Shown: piece by piece, positions 22,351 through 36,182 of the stretch | How positions within the stretch are numbered: the first letter of the stretch is position 1 | How the letters are laid out: each line of letters begins with the position of its first letter | Assembly: GCA_944739405.2 (NCBI GenBank) | Contig: OX123197.2 | Location: 317,501 to 381,500, forward strand | Reading direction: 5' to 3' | DNA: 64,000 nucleotides | Source: Euclidia mi | Lineage: Eukaryota > Arthropoda > Insecta > Lepidoptera > Erebidae | Position numbers and translations under genes: made by a program | The notes under the pieces: model-generated | What the model was told of the DNA's origin: nothing | Database searches by the model: none | The model's input: only the letters and a program-made list of their open reading frames with translations

Positions 22351-25300
22351 GTCGTATCCTCGCTACCTGCCCTGCCCATAGGCTGGTGCGTGATGGCTTG
22401 GAACGTCAGCGTCTCTTTCTGTGAGGCAGTAATGCTTATCAATCAGATATTTCGCTCTTGGCTTACTACCTGTCATTACCTGATGCCATTTAAATTGCAA
22501 CATGCACGTTATTTTAGGCAAAAAACTAACAGTAATTACTTAAGATTTATTTTAGGAACAGAATAGATTCTTTGAGCTGGAATATGATCTCACAGACTGC
22601 ACTTAGAACCTTAGTGTAGTAATAAAAATGTTTATTTCGTAATATTCTATAAGTTTATTTTAGTTGGCCGGCACCATTGACATATATTTAGTACATGTAT
22701 ATCGATGGCCGGCACTTTTAGAATAGCCTAAATTTGTATGGGGCCGGGTGATCTCCTTTATTATGCATGCACGTGTGTTTGCATGAGTATATATTGCTAT
22801 AACTATTGCCCTGTAATAAAAATCTTGTGTATTATTGATCTTTTTCCGGTACTTTTTTGACAGAGTAGTATCTTAGAGATTGCATAGTTAAAATAAATAT
22901 AACAAAATGTAATTATTGGTGATTAAAAGTAGCTATGAGTATCTTACCCTTTATGTGTATTATTGGTTCTATGCCGTTGTTTTGCTGACAGTAGCAACGA
23001 ATTAATTAATTTATATTAATCTAAGCCTTTTCCCTAAGATTGATATCGAACAAGCGATACTTTCGCATTGCGAGCGATCATACATTTTTTTTATAATTAA
23101 CAACAAACATAATGTTCATAAATTATCTACTGATTACTATTGTCACTATAAACAAAAGCAATTTTGTAAAACTACTTTCGAATTTCATAAAGGTTTATTC
23201 AAAACAAAAACTTTGCAAATTATTTATACTCGATAAGTAAGTTTATATTTCAATTGATATACTGCTTCAATTTTCTATACTGTGGCGCGAAAGTGTTATA
23301 CCTACATAATATGGCGGCAGGTGCGTCGCGTCTCGCGTCGCGATTGATCGTAATTATACTCGCGAACTGGGGAAGAGGGGAGCCTCAAAAGCTTTGAGCG
23401 CTCGGAAATCCTCGCCTTAATACAATTATCATTCACGTTGACATGATAATGTCAACAGTGTCCGTTGACGTTAATTTGCCACTAAAAATAAACAATTTAG
23501 CGCGGACATGACAGCGCGGCGGCGGCGACTAGTGGCGGGGGAGATCTCGCGCCCACGCGGCCGTCTCGAGATACAACTTATTACATTCCTTTATCAGAAT
23601 ACCTTATTCACGTTAGATTACAATATTTCCGAGGCAGCGCGATATCGTATAAGTCAACTCATAACATCAATGCGGAGACTCGATAAAAATCCCTCACGGT
23701 GGCTCCCCCTGCCCGACCCCTCCACTCGAGTGCGAGATGCTCGCGCTCGTTGGTCTCATATTCGCGAACACTTTTGATCTTTCTTTTGATATAATATAAA
23801 TATTTTTTGCCTCTGAGGCTGAATCCATTTTGAGTGAAATGAAATACGAGAGCGAGTTAGGAGGCTTTATGCGAGGCGGTCGGTGCCTCTGTGCGTCGGT
23901 GGTCCCCGCTCGGCAACCAAACTTGAATAATCACGAATTCGCCTCAACTTAATCTCACTTTATTTATGTGAGTGGCTGTTTAGTTTTTATGGCACGTATT
24001 TGATGCGATGCTCACTTTCATAGCCGATAGTTATCCGAGGCGTGGGAACGCTCACTCGGCGCTCACTTCCTATTACAATCTGTTTCTGCCGAGTTATTAA
24101 ATATTGGAATACTCGTGTTAAGCGCTATTCGCGTGTGAACATAGGTACATGTGCAGCTATTCATTTGTCTGTTATACGTTGTTTACTTCACTTAATTGTG
24201 GCTTGTGGTTCTCTACCAAATGGGTAAGTACCTATTTCATTAGTTACTTAATGTGTTTGTTAGAAATATGTAGATTTATAGTTCAAATTAATGTTAATGT
24301 ATTGTGGAAGAAAAAGAAAGCGGTCGTACGCGGCTTGGTCCACGCCACGCGAAATTATCGCGCCAAATCGTTCTGTTCAATTTCTTTGCGACTTCATGCT
24401 CGCCTGGTACAACTAATAGACGCGACAGCGGCACACAGATAACACGCATCAATGTTTGTCTATCTCCTCCAAACGAACTAAATAAGAAACGAAGCTAGCG
24501 AGTTTCATAATTATGACTGTACAGTACCTATATCTATGTAACTTCTTTCGTCGTTCGTCTTTTTCTATTTCAATAAGATTAGATACAGGGCTTTTTTTAT
24601 CTGAGATTGCATGTTTTACACCCGATCATAAAGGTATAAATATTTGTACCTATACTTATTGATTGTGTTATCTACAAATATCTGCCAGTTTTACAGTGCT
24701 ATGATTATCCAATTGACAATAATAGGTATATTATGTAATAAATGTTAATAAGTAAGGTACTTATGCTGTAACTACCTACTAAATAAGTACGTAATGTGTT
24801 GCGGTAAATAAATATCATCAAAATAAATGTTTAGATAAAACATGTTCAGATTTAGGCAGGTTAAACGACCATTAAATTAATCTTTTTTTAAAAGATGAGA
24901 AGCATTTAAACGCCATTAAATAACTACGTAAGCCTTTTATTACCTACTAGTTATTAGACAATGAAGCGGAGTGACATGAATATTACGGAGAGCTTTGTTT
25001 GTCAACTGTTTGTCAGGGGTCCGTAACATCTGCAACAACTAAATGGCATTAGAAAAGGTAAAAGTTACAAGTAATTAAGCGAAAGAAGTCGTTGATAGTG
25101 AGTCCATGAGCATTGAGCGGCGAGCCGCAATAAGAGGGCCATAATGGCAGCAGGTTCCATCACAGCACGTTCCGCGCCGAACAAAAGCAATTTGTGTCCG
25201 CACGAAGTGGCTTTGTACGTGCGTAGCTTCGTAGGTGTTTATTAGCGCCCTCTAGCTATGTTAATACGTACGAGTACGCGCGGCCGCCTCGCCCGCTCAG

Positions 25301-28300
25301 CTCACTCGATATTGTTTCACTGATCACGAGTTCCCGACGCCGACACGTGCTCACAGATCCCACGACCCTCCGTACTCCTCCATTACAATTACATCCCAAT
25401 TATTTAGCTTCTAAACTATACAAACTTTCTAATCTAGCCGAGTTTCTCCTTTGAATGTAAAACAATACCAACATAATTATTACTCAAACATTATTAATTT
25501 CAATTTATCAAATTACAGTGTGATGTGGGATGTGGCCAGGCTGCCTCGCTCACTACGTTCTACACGGCTCGGCTGTCTTACTAAGTCTACAAGCTAAGAT
25601 AGTGAGACCATATTTTGATTATGGCAGTTATGAACTTATGAATACTTGGATAGTTGGAAACAAAGTAACATTGGCGGAAATCCAACGTCATTTACAATTC
25701 TGATTTAGTGTACTGCATGAACAATTTAAAACGGTATTCGAAGTTTTGCGGTAGGCGAGGGAGCCGCTATTTCATTTAACAAAAAAGTAAATAAATGGTG
25801 TTTCGTTTGACAACGGGTAGTAAATGAAACAGAAGTGAATCATCCGAGCCGCGTAAAAACGTTATCTTGAGCAAGTTTGTGGAAGTGTCGGTGCTGTGGT
25901 GGTGTGTCGCTGGTGACGTTCCAACAACACGCTCATCACCGTCACGAGACACGCCGACATCATTTAACGACAAATTGACTGTGCCACCGACACTACCCAC
26001 CGCCATACCTGCCCACTACCTGAACGAGCTTGTGTCTCAACTCGAAACTATAGGCTCTAATCAAAACAAACGAACTTCAACTTGCAATATTCTGTAACGA
26101 AATGTGTGACTCACACATCTATTGTCAACTTAATTGATGAAACGTCACAAATAAAATAAACCACCGAAGGAGAGGTACGTCGGTTGTGATAAATATCCTT
26201 TCAGCGCTTCTCCATTATTCGGGGGAGACAAATGTCCCGTTGGTTCGAGTGGAGTCGGCATCACGGCATTCCCTCATTAAAATGTACCCGAGCGGTCCCC
26301 TTGCCGCCAACCCAACGATTGGATATGATAATCGATTTTATTGGCGATCGCTATAAAATGTGTAGTGGTGTTTGTTTTAGTTCTGTCACACATTCCACGT
26401 CGCGAATCAATCAGTGTGCTGTTTAAACAGCGAGTTATTCATTAATCGCAAGTGAATAGCAGCTCTAATTTGTGAGCAGTAGGAGCGATCCGTCGTACAC
26501 GCGACACGCGACGTACAAATTGTTGTGTAAAGCGGAACCGATCCACGTCGAGCGTATTGCTGCCATTCGATTCAAATAGAATTTGTTTATGTTCAAAAGG
26601 TTGTTGATCTTTTTTTTCTTGAATTCGTACTACATCGTTATTCCATTATGTTTTTTCTCACCATCGCACTTCCAAGAATAAAAGATTAGACAATTATTGT
26701 CGATTGACACCTTTTGCGAGTCACGTTATACAAATTATACGTGATTTGTAAATGTAAAGAAAGACTTCGGCGGTCCAAATGATGGTGATTAAATTGCTTT
26801 GTGCGATTTTTGTCTCAGTTACAAAATAGTGTGCCAAAACCTGTATTTGTGCCTGTAAAGTACTTACTTTATTATATGAAACAAAAAGTACGTTGTACCT
26901 ACGTATGTAACGTTCAAACTTGTGTCATATTTTTCGAAAAAGTCGTGTTAAATGCGCCTTCAATGTTGTTACGTGTAGGTACTAATTTGCAAACAAGCTA
27001 TTATAGGGGCCGCAGTCAAAAGCTCGCCAATAGAATTAAAATACTATTACGCCAATACAAAGTTGATTCAGTGGAAGAGAGCGACAAGCGTCGAGCGAAA
27101 AGCGAGCTGTGCGCGGTGAGCGAGGCCGCTCCGCCCCGCGCCGCTCGCCGCTCGCGAGCTCGTTGCTCGTGCTCCTGTAATTTGATTTGGAGTGGCGCGG
27201 GGGAGCGGGGCGTCGGGATCGATAGAGCCCGCGGGGCGGCGCGGCGGAGAGGGGGGGTACACACGGCACCGGCAGGGGGGCAACCACCAGGCGCGTGTTG
27301 TTATGGAAACCGAAGCTACCCTCGCGCCTCCAGATTTCATCGGTTGTACCGGTAAATTAAACAAAGGAGATCACTGATATTATTTTCAAGTACTCCAGCC
27401 ATTATATTAGATCGGATTTATGTATAAAAACATTGTAACAGTTTATGTTATAGACGCGATTAATATTTTACGAGTAACTCGAATAGAAGTTTAATAGGAG
27501 GAAGATAATAACGATAACAGAGTAAGTACAGCATGCGGTAATAAAAATGGTAATGGAGCGCAAAGCATTTTATTTGAATGTGAGCAGCTGTCATGGCGTA
27601 CTAATGGTGGGTAACTAACCCACATATTTATGTAAAACACGCAAATAGGCGAGTTATTCGAGTGGTCGGAGCGTGACGCTCCTTTGTGTTATGTAACTGC
27701 AAATATAAGCCGCGCTGCACTCGACTCGACCGAGCATTCGCCTCGTACTTCTACCGCTCTTGTACTCCAGCTCGCGTATGTAGCTAGTGTACCATCGTTT
27801 TGTCATACAGCTTTGTACACATTATTCAGTCGTTTCAGTATGCAGCAGACAGCATGCCAAAAAAGCATTTGATTGTAGCGATACCCACGATAACGTATAC
27901 TTGTAGGTAGATGTAATATGAACCAACCTATAAACGGACAATATTGTATTTTAAATCAGAGGGGGCTTATTCACTATGACAATTTTGAAGTCAGTTATTA
28001 ACTGCGATCGACAACAATCAATAATTACAACAAGCAATAATATGTTTTCCATAACAATCCGTTGTTTGAACAGAAGTTACAAATAACATTTTGATCTTCT
28101 ATGAAATGAAAACTTGGCACTCTTGTTATTTTTTGTTCAGTTAGGTACTAGTAGAAGTAGAAGTAAGTAATACCAATATGTCAATTTGATAAAGTGCTAC
28201 CTACAAGCAAAACTAATGGTTTTGTGATTCGTTTTCGATTTTAGTTTTACTTCGGCAGTTGTTCATTCATAATATACAATGTGGATTCAGTAATTATTTT

Positions 28301-28437
28301 ACAATACTAAAATTGTACATCGTGGTCATATGTATCGTAACTAATTGGGGTAGGTAATGATAAAATAATAAATATACTTACATACATATTTTTAGTTCCA
28401 ACTGTTCCAAGAATATATGTAAATAGAAAATAGGACT
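22351..28437. other. Non-coding with CpG islands
   Basis: CpG-rich patches lie at about 23310-23560, 23690-23920, 25090-25360 and 27070-27350. The last is the densest and gives long overlapping frames on both strands (26801-27377) that have no domain and look compositional. The ttcgcccgc-type repeats are absent. No RNA gene was recognised. These islands could be promoters or enhancers, but no transcript structure can be shown. Confidence 0.35.
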
Positions 28438-28439
28438 TG

Positions 28440-28600
28440 GAAGTACCCTAAACAGAAGAGCATGCATGAGGAATTTGATGGGAGTGAATGAAGCAAGAGA
28501 GATAATACGTCAGGATCGTTGCAAATGGCGTTCCGTAGTCTCTGCCTACCCCTCCGGGAAACCGGCGGTGAGTCTATGTATGTATGTATGTAATATATCA
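28440..28600 (+). mobile_element. LINE 3' end, 5'-truncated copy
   Basis: This copy starts abruptly in gtaccctaaacagaagagca and runs to tacccctccgggaaaccggc plus a (TATG)n tail. It is almost identical to 34930-35070, the end of the RT-bearing LINE. It encodes the last residues of that LINE's protein (CKWRSVVSAYPSGK). It is a 'dead on arrival' 5'-truncated insertion. Confidence 0.85.
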
Positions 28601-29084
28601 GATCAATAGATAATACTTATAATCATTCGATATACAAATAGGTAGTTAATTGATTACTTGTTTTGGCTGGGATGTCTTAACAATGTAATTGTATAGGCTC
28701 ATTTAGATCACTTACACCAGGAGATAAGCAGACATGAAAGGGCGGGCGATGATGATAATACAGTGCACTTAACCCGGCCCGCGGCACCTTGCGGCGCGTC
28801 GCCTCGTCCAGCCAAACTGGTTCCAGCGCCGACCTTCGTGTCGTCTCACTCTGCGCGCCTATGCTGCCCTGGTCGCTGCGATCGCTATGCTCGATTAATT
28901 TCGATTCGATTTTATTACAAATCGATCGGAAACTTATTGGCAAATATGAGAGAGAGAGAGAAGTTTTAATTTCGAGATGTTAATTTATGTACATTTATTT
29001 TATGATAACGCTCTCGATAACTTACAAATCGGATGCTATCTCAGATGTGTCAAGTTGCTTGTAAGTATTACCTACTTTAGCAAC
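28601..29084. other. Non-coding; CpG patch and (GA)n
   Basis: A CpG patch is at 28770-28870 and a short (GA)n run at 28947-28962. No exon is supported. Confidence 0.35.
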
Positions 29085-29290
29085 TTTATTTATTTATTTA
29101 TTTACTAGAGGATGCCTTCGCCCGCACATTTTTAATTTAACGGTTTTCATGAAATTTTACCGAACCTGTGGGAATTTCGGTAAATCGTTTATTAGTGAAG
29201 TGAACATACGTGCTAAATTTTTGCTTCTTGCATTCAGTCAATTTGGCGGTGCCTTGTCTGTCAGTCAGTCAATAAGGCAACTTTTTTTTT
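29085..29290 (+). mobile_element. Copy of the 11072-type dispersed repeat
   Basis: It contains gccttcgcccgcaca, then ctgtgggaatttcggtaaat, then acgtgctaaatttttgcttc, then gtctgtcagtcagtcaataa, in the same order as at 11072-11283. It ends in a T-rich run. Confidence 0.6.
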
Positions 29291-32200
29291 TTCTATTGAT
29301 GATGATGATTGGTTAACTTCACTTACATTATTACTTAGCTACCTAATTAGCTAGAATTATGTATTACTGAAAACCTTGTTGTAACGAAACAATCAAACAA
29401 CTTTAAACGAATCTATAGTTGTTATAGGTTTTAATAATCTGGATAAAAGTTTGTAGAACACTTCTTACCTATTTATGGCTGACTTTACTCATTTTATGAC
29501 AAAAAATAATGTTATATTGGATGCAGCTTTTCGCAGATTCGTATATTATTATGTCGTGTTCTGTAGAAGTCGCACGTAGCACGCGGTGGAGCGACGATCT
29601 TCTGAGAGGCAATTCTTTTCTCCATAATTGTACATTCGTAATTTGCCGAAGTCGGTACTCATCATGCGACCGGGCGATTAAATTCATCCACGGCCGCGGT
29701 CATTAAGCTTTCGAACATGGAAATGGCATGGCAATTCATGGCATGGTAATGAAAGAGGCGTCTCTCTCTCGCAATGGTCGGGTTATCCGTAAATCGCGAC
29801 AGTTTAATCGCGTGAACAGTGTAATTGGCCTTAATCAAGCGAGATGGCGTGCACCACTGCTAACCACCCACTCCGATACTACTTCTATGTTTAGCCAATT
29901 GTATCGCTAATTGTATCCATTATTTTGGCTAATTCTGTTTCATATTCGATATTGAAATGACTTGTTTCAAACGGAATTATTAGCTAGGTAACATAAATAA
30001 CATGTTATGAAATGATACCATTGCATAATAATAATAAACAATGTAAGTATCTTTATTATAATCTGGTTACATTTTGCTATTTGTTCTAAATTGGGTCCGT
30101 TCCAAATGCGAGCAGTTTCGGGTAGGTAAAGATTAAAGAGAAAAGCGTTGAGATGGCGCACAACACGAGATGAAATCTCTAGTTATGTTCTGCGACAGGT
30201 GCCATTATCACCGTGCAGATATGGACGACATACCAGTTTCATTTAGCGAAAAAGATGGCGAGATACAGCATATATTATATAAAGTTGTCAATTAAATTGT
30301 GACATAGGTACGTCTACGTCTAGCCATTTTTGGACGATGTCGAATCAGCAGTCGGCACCAGGCTACGAGAAGTGCTAAAGCACGATGGACAATAAAGCGT
30401 TTATGTGTGTCGCCAGACTCGCCAGGTACGATGCACCGCTAATGGGCAAACGTTCAAAATGCGAAACTACTATGTATACACATATAACGACGTTGTTGTT
30501 TCGTACGCGCAAACTTTTTACGACAACAAAATGTACAGCGAAAAACATGACAAATCTGTGAATACTTGATGTGTTTTTTTGTATTAAAGTACAAAATGTC
30601 ACGGTTGCGGCACTTTATGAAAATGTAAGAATTCGCGCGAAGCCGAGGTAATTGTTGGTTGCGTCATCCGGCGCGCGGTAATGTCGCTAAGAAATTTCTC
30701 CGGGGAAATGGGAAAACAAATGAGAGAGCTGTTATCTACGCATTACCGCCGCGTACAGTGATTTACGATGCGGCTGTCCGGCTACCTACTCCACACATGC
30801 GAGCCTCGCTCCTACCTCGCAAGTCGCATCGCACATATTATACCGGTTTGCCGAGCGAAAAGACATAACCTGGTTGAGAAACAGACGTGAATTGAGTGTT
30901 AAACATGCCACTTGAGACGTTGCATCAATGCTCAAACATAAACAACATCGACCACTGATCGACAGGACGGCTGCCATGCAAAATTACACTCCGCCATCAT
31001 TATAACTTACAGCTTACAATAGCACATAGATTTATTTGCTGCAGCGCCGGCGTTGACTAACTTATCAAATCGACGAAATAACTTTAAGTAGGTAGCAATA
31101 TTTGTGAGACTAATTTAAATATTCGCAATACAACTACGAAAGTTCCAATAATTGTTGTGAATCGAATCGAGATGAGTCATGACTTCATGAGTCGTGAGAC
31201 TGACAAGGTGCTTAAACTCGTGGTAAGAAGTGTAAGAACTGAGCTTATTTATAGAGGGCCTGAAATTAAGTAACACATAAAGACGTTTTTCTGTATACAC
31301 TGGAGTCAGCTGGACGCAAATGGATAACCAATATTAGCAAGTATGAAACGTTGATAAACCTATTAAAACTAAATACTTAGTGTGACTTTGTGTTAGTCAA
31401 TAATCGCCGTACGTATGTCACGCAAAGGAGCGCCCTTTCTGGGAACATCCATTATAGCGGCGGCGACAGGTAGAGCAGCTTTCGTACACAACTGCACAAG
31501 TGACTCACGATAACCATAGTACAATCTAAAACGCTACAACGTGCGTAAAGAAACAAACACCGTATCTGATTAACGTCTGTATAGAGATAAGTACGGCATC
31601 GTCGATTAACCGAACGCAAATGGCGCAACGAGCAGTTTGCGTTAACTTTCCTGAGCGCTTTAATAATAAAACTAATCACCTAATAAAGTTGCTGCCACAG
31701 ACGTCTCATTGAAAATTTGAAATTAGCCGTGGGCTGTGATCAAATGGAGCCCCATTACATTAGCATAGCGTTTAGTTTGAGAACATGTCTAACAGCGCGA
31801 GGCGAGGAGCGAGTTCGCCGCGGGCGTGCCACAAATTGGCAGTGGGCGGCGCTCGCCGTGATCCCGCGACCCCACGGATACATATTCTATCTATCGTGTA
31901 ACATCGTGTTCGGCTGACCATGGAAAAATAACTACGTCTAACATCATATTTCATCCAACGTACCCGAAGGAAATAAAACATAAATAAGAAGTCTTTGAAT
32001 ACAAATTAAAATTAATCCATCTGGAAAACAGAAGGATATGAAAAATCCAACAAAAGGGACAAAGGAAAAAATACGAAAACGAATCGGGCGAGATGAAAGA
32101 AGCATAAAAAGAAATAAGAGGTCGCGCGTAGTCGGAGCGGTCGGGCGGCCGAGCGTCTCGATGTGGCGCGGCGGTGCGGCGCGCGAGCGAGTACCAGGCG

Positions 32201-32808
32201 CGCATACCTCGACAGGAGTGTTCAATTAAACCGCGCTCAGATCTAATCAAGTGTGATTTTAATAGAGTGCGCCTTGTTCGAGCAGGCTGCAGCGCACGCG
32301 AGACCGCCTCACCGTGCACCGCCGCGATTGACAACGAATAGATAACGGTTTAGTTAACAATTTATTAAATTAATACCTACACAGTCCGCGGCCGATATCA
32401 TCATCAAATCTCGTCAAACACCGTTACAACTGATAAACGCTCAAGATAAAGTTAGCTCGACGGATACAAAAAATAACGAGTACAAGTTATACTTAGCTCA
32501 TGAGTCTCATGACTTAGTCACATTTTAAAGACACTTCAATCGAGTTATTCGACACGACGAGCATTTATAAACAACTCGTTAAAAAGCTATCAAACATGCG
32601 AGAATAATAAAGGCTCGTTCGAATAGCCCCCAGGCTATCGCATTTCTATTCCTGAACAACATTCGTGGCACAAAGAGCAAGGCAATAAGTGCGGTGTACA
32701 ATAACCGATGCCGTGAAAGGGAACAGCGTAGTTCGTGCACAAAGCGAGCAGTGTTTCGCGGACCGCCCGCGGCGCCTCCCGCGGCGCTGTGAGCCTCCAA
32801 AAACTTAC
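29291..32808. other. Non-coding with CpG islands
   Basis: CpG-rich patches occur at 30660-30840, 31790-31880 and 32110-32330. Frames over the last patch on both strands look compositional. No domain, RNA gene or bounded element was recognised. Confidence 0.35.
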
Positions 32809-32927
32809 AAATTGGAAGCGAACATGGAAGAGCAGCGCGTCACGAACATAGAACATCGAGCGACGAGCGGTCAGCGCACCATCAACCGCTACACCACGGC
32901 ACCACTAACGAGCCACTATGTTTTATA
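32809..32927 (-). promoter_or_regulatory. TATA box, short ORF and donor (possible alternative first exon)
   Basis: On the minus strand TATAAAA lies at 32927-32921. About 65 bases later an ATG at 32856 opens 16 codons (MFYVRDALLFHVRFQF) ending exactly at a strong donor, gtaagt from 32808. TATA spacing to a start near 32895, a GC-rich leader and a consensus donor form a plausible first exon. No downstream exon is visible, so it may be chance. Confidence 0.25.
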
Positions 32928-33984
32928 TGCACATAAGCTTAACTTACCACACGCCTCGTCTTGAGTGCGTATTGTTTTAAATCAACAAATCATTACAGCA
33001 ACTCGAAGAGTGCACATTATTTTAGCATTTTGAAACGAAGGATGTAATAACTTTTATTGTTGATGCCAACGATTTGATTATAGAATCGAGATCATAACTA
33101 ATTGTCATGTCATGACAAAATGGACAGAGAAACTGCTTGTTTGGCGTATTTGTTAGTGAACGCTATGCTGTTGCCCGTGGTACAGTCAACCAACACAGAT
33201 TGTGGTATTATAGTCATGTCATAATACTCATAATAAATCCGGTTTTCTATCAGCATTGGCTAGCGCTGTGCCAGCACGCGCATGGTTTCGTACAACACAA
33301 CACGTTTTTGAGAAGCAATTTGTCATTACGGTTTGTTCGATCGTAAACGATACTGAAATGTTTAACAGAGTTTATCGCTACTTTATATTGAAATCATTAC
33401 AAACACTGCTTTATGGCAGTCGTTCTTTGTTTTCTTCAGTTTGTTTATTCGTTTTAATGTGATTTCTTTATGGGCTCAGTTTAAATTTAAAATAAAACGT
33501 CCGGATATCGGTGTCCGATATCTAAGTTAACTTAAGTGCTGCGATGAAGCCTGTTTTAATGTAAAAGGAAATGAGAAAACTGTACTTAAGTATGCGGACC
33601 GCATATAAAACATGCGGTGTGTCCGGGCAGTTTGGCGGCGGCGGCAGACGTCACCCTTACAATTGTTAACCCCATCGAGTAGGGTGCAACTAAGCGTCTG
33701 TGTTTGCATAGATCTGTTTTGTTATATCTTATCAGAAGGTGGCGTGCTGTTTACATATCATTCTTAAGAGCCATTGAGCTCAACAACGTAGTTTAGGGCT
33801 CTCGAGCCACTTGAAACGTTCCTGTGAAACGTCGCTTCATTGTTTTGTAAAAAGAAATATGAAATGTGTCGCCTGGAAGCTTCGGTGTTAGGGTAAATTA
33901 GACAAGAATTGTTATAAAATAATGAAAGTTCAAATTAGGGACGCGAAATAATCTAGTATTAGCAACTGGTGAATACGTTTATGG
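32928..33984. other. Non-coding
   Basis: No exon is supported. A small perfect inverted repeat (gatatcggtgtccgatatc) lies near 33501-33520. Another TATAAAA occurs on the plus strand near 33604 without further support. Confidence 0.4.
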
Positions 33985-35075
33985 TATAGTTCGATAAAGT
34001 GGTGAGGAATGAAATGTGGTCGGTGTTGTCAATGAATGGGGTAGACAGCAGCCTCATTCGAGCTCTGAAATCCCTTTATGAGGATTCTAGAGCTTGTGTG
34101 AGGATAAACGGGGCATACACTGACTGGTTTACCATCGAAAAAGGTGTTAGACATGGATGTGTAGCGTCGCCGTGGCTGTTTAACCTCTTCATGGACAGTT
34201 GTTTGCAAGATTTAAAACATAGTGACTGCGGATTAAGGATGAATGGGTTACTCGTCAAATGCCTCCTTTATGCTGATGATCAGGTAATACTTGCGTCTTC
34301 AGCGGAGGAGTTGCAGGAGATGGTAATCATGCATGGTGCGTTAGAGAGGAAAGGAATGAAAGTGAATGTAAGTAAAACGAAAGTTATGGTTTTTGAAAAG
34401 GAGGAATGCGTTACGGCTTGTAATGTTTTGATCGATGGACAGCGCGTGGAACAAGTGAATGAGTTTGTATACTTAGGTACGTTGTTTACAAGAGATGGTA
34501 AGAATGAAGAAGATATTGAAAGAAGAGTTAATGCAGGTAATAGAGTGAATGAAGCGCTGAAGGCGTTTATGAACAGTCAAAACGTGTCCAAAAAGGCACG
34601 TTTGGCTGTGCATAGAGGGGTGTTAGTGCCTACCCTTATGTATGGTAGTGAAAGTTGGGTATGGCAGAAGAGACTTGAAAGTAGAATAAACCGACAGAGT
34701 AAAGAATAGTGTGATAAGAGAGTGGTGTGGGGTAAAAAAAGATGTAGTGACAAGCATCGAGAAAGGCATGTTAAGATGGTTTGGGCACATGGAGAGGATG
34801 AATGACGAAAGACTGACAAAGAAGATATATACTTAAGGCAAATGTGAATGGGACAGGACTAAGGGGAAGACCTAGGCGGACGTTCTCTGACCAGATTGCT
34901 GGAGACATCCTAAAAAAAGGACAGGTCAGAAGTACCCTAAACAGAAGAGCATGCATGAGAAACTTGATGGGAGTGAATGAAGCAAGAGAGGTATGTCAGG
35001 ATCGTTGCAAATGGCGTTCCGTAGTCTCTGCCTACCCCTCCGGGAAACAGGCGTGAGTCTATGTATGTATGTATA
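33985..35075 (+). pseudogene. LINE reverse transcriptase, 5'-truncated and frameshifted
   Basis: The first frame (33985-34709) encodes the central RT: GVRHGCVASPWLFNLFMD, then the catalytic box CLLYADDQVIL with YADD about 100 residues in, then GMKVNVSKTKVMVF and FVYLGTLFTRDG, then VHRGVLVPTLMYGSESW. A second frame covers RVKNSVIREW to HMERMNDERLTKKIY (about 34690-34833). A third (34834-35056) carries GRPRRTFSDQIAGDILKKGQ and ends SVVSAYPSGKQA. At least two frameshifts and the lost 5' half show it is dead. The 3' tail is agtctatgtatgtatgta. Exact clade is uncertain (RTE/CR1-like). It is the probable partner of the SINE at 53.1 kb. Confidence 0.85.
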
Positions 35076-36176
35076 TACCTAATTTACTTTGTAGACAAAG
35101 AAGGTAGGTAAGTATTTGAGTTATTTAAAATTGTGAACTTATGTTGAAAACAGGCGTGAGTCTATGAATGAACTTAAATATGTTGTCAGCTCGTTGTTAT
35201 TTTACGACCATGGACCACTAACATGTACCAACCTATATTGAACGCTTTTTAGGTAAGTACATAGCTACTTATTCACGAATGTTATTTTAACGAAAATGTT
35301 TGTTAAACTAAGTAAATATAACGAGGAGCAAATCAATGGTCCCGCATACGACATGTCGTACAATTCTAAGCCATTTGTGTCTGTCGGGACTCGGGTGTCA
35401 GGGTCGTCTTATCGGCTCAGTGGCGGAGCAGGCGAGCACCGAACCGAACACCGCCGTCTTAATGGGAAAGCAAACAGTCAGATGCTGACACGCCGTGATT
35501 CAGACGCTTTAAGTATAAATATTTCGTGCGGGCGAGCAGCGGCCTGCCATTATCCCATTAGGGAAGGGCATTACTCATTCAGAATGTGAGGCTATTAGCC
35601 GGCGTTCTCTTCGCCAGACAACTACTTACTACCTACACGACAATTCGTCTGATGTTAATACCGACGTAGATAATGGATAGTCACTAGTATAAGTATTATA
35701 TTATATTATCTGTGGCCACGCATATTGGAAATAATTATCATTTAGATCTGCTTACTTTGTGTACGTATCTTCCTTGTCCAATTATTATAGTAATTAAAGT
35801 TAAACCTTAACATCAATTAAAATAGGTATGTAGGTAACCAAATATTAAAACTTTTTTAATTGTCTTTCGGGATATAATACCACGTAATAACCTACCCCTA
35901 GCTTTGTTTCGAGTATCCGATATTTCAGCGCTTTTGAACTCATCAATCACATCTGACAGGGTCACAGGGCCGAATAATCTACCTAATACTTTTTTACCTG
36001 CATAGTTGATGTTAAATGCAAGGTTAGGTCTTTGGAACACGTTCAAGGGTCTGCGTATCTAGATGCGCCTGCGTCGTGATGATTTGACGTGTCCAGTTGT
36101 CCACTACTTCTTTGACGAGATATTCGTTTATGGTTGTGTTGTGACATTCCTACATACATACTTAGTATATCCGTTA
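35076..36176. other. Non-coding; one protein-like fragment
   Basis: A minus-strand frame at 36046-35813 reads GKKVLGRLFGPVTLSDVIDE and then ARGRLLRGIISRK. It has a protein-like composition but I cannot assign it. It may be a fragment of an element's coding region, cut by the MITE pair at 36183. A plus-strand frame at 35296-35589 has no recognised domain. Confidence 0.3.
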
Positions 36177-36182
36177 TAGCCG

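Noticed and set aside
27016..27377. Several long overlapping frames on both strands in a GC-rich island
   Set aside because: All have Arg/Pro/Ala-rich composition driven by CpG content, no domain, no splice context and no agreement between strands.
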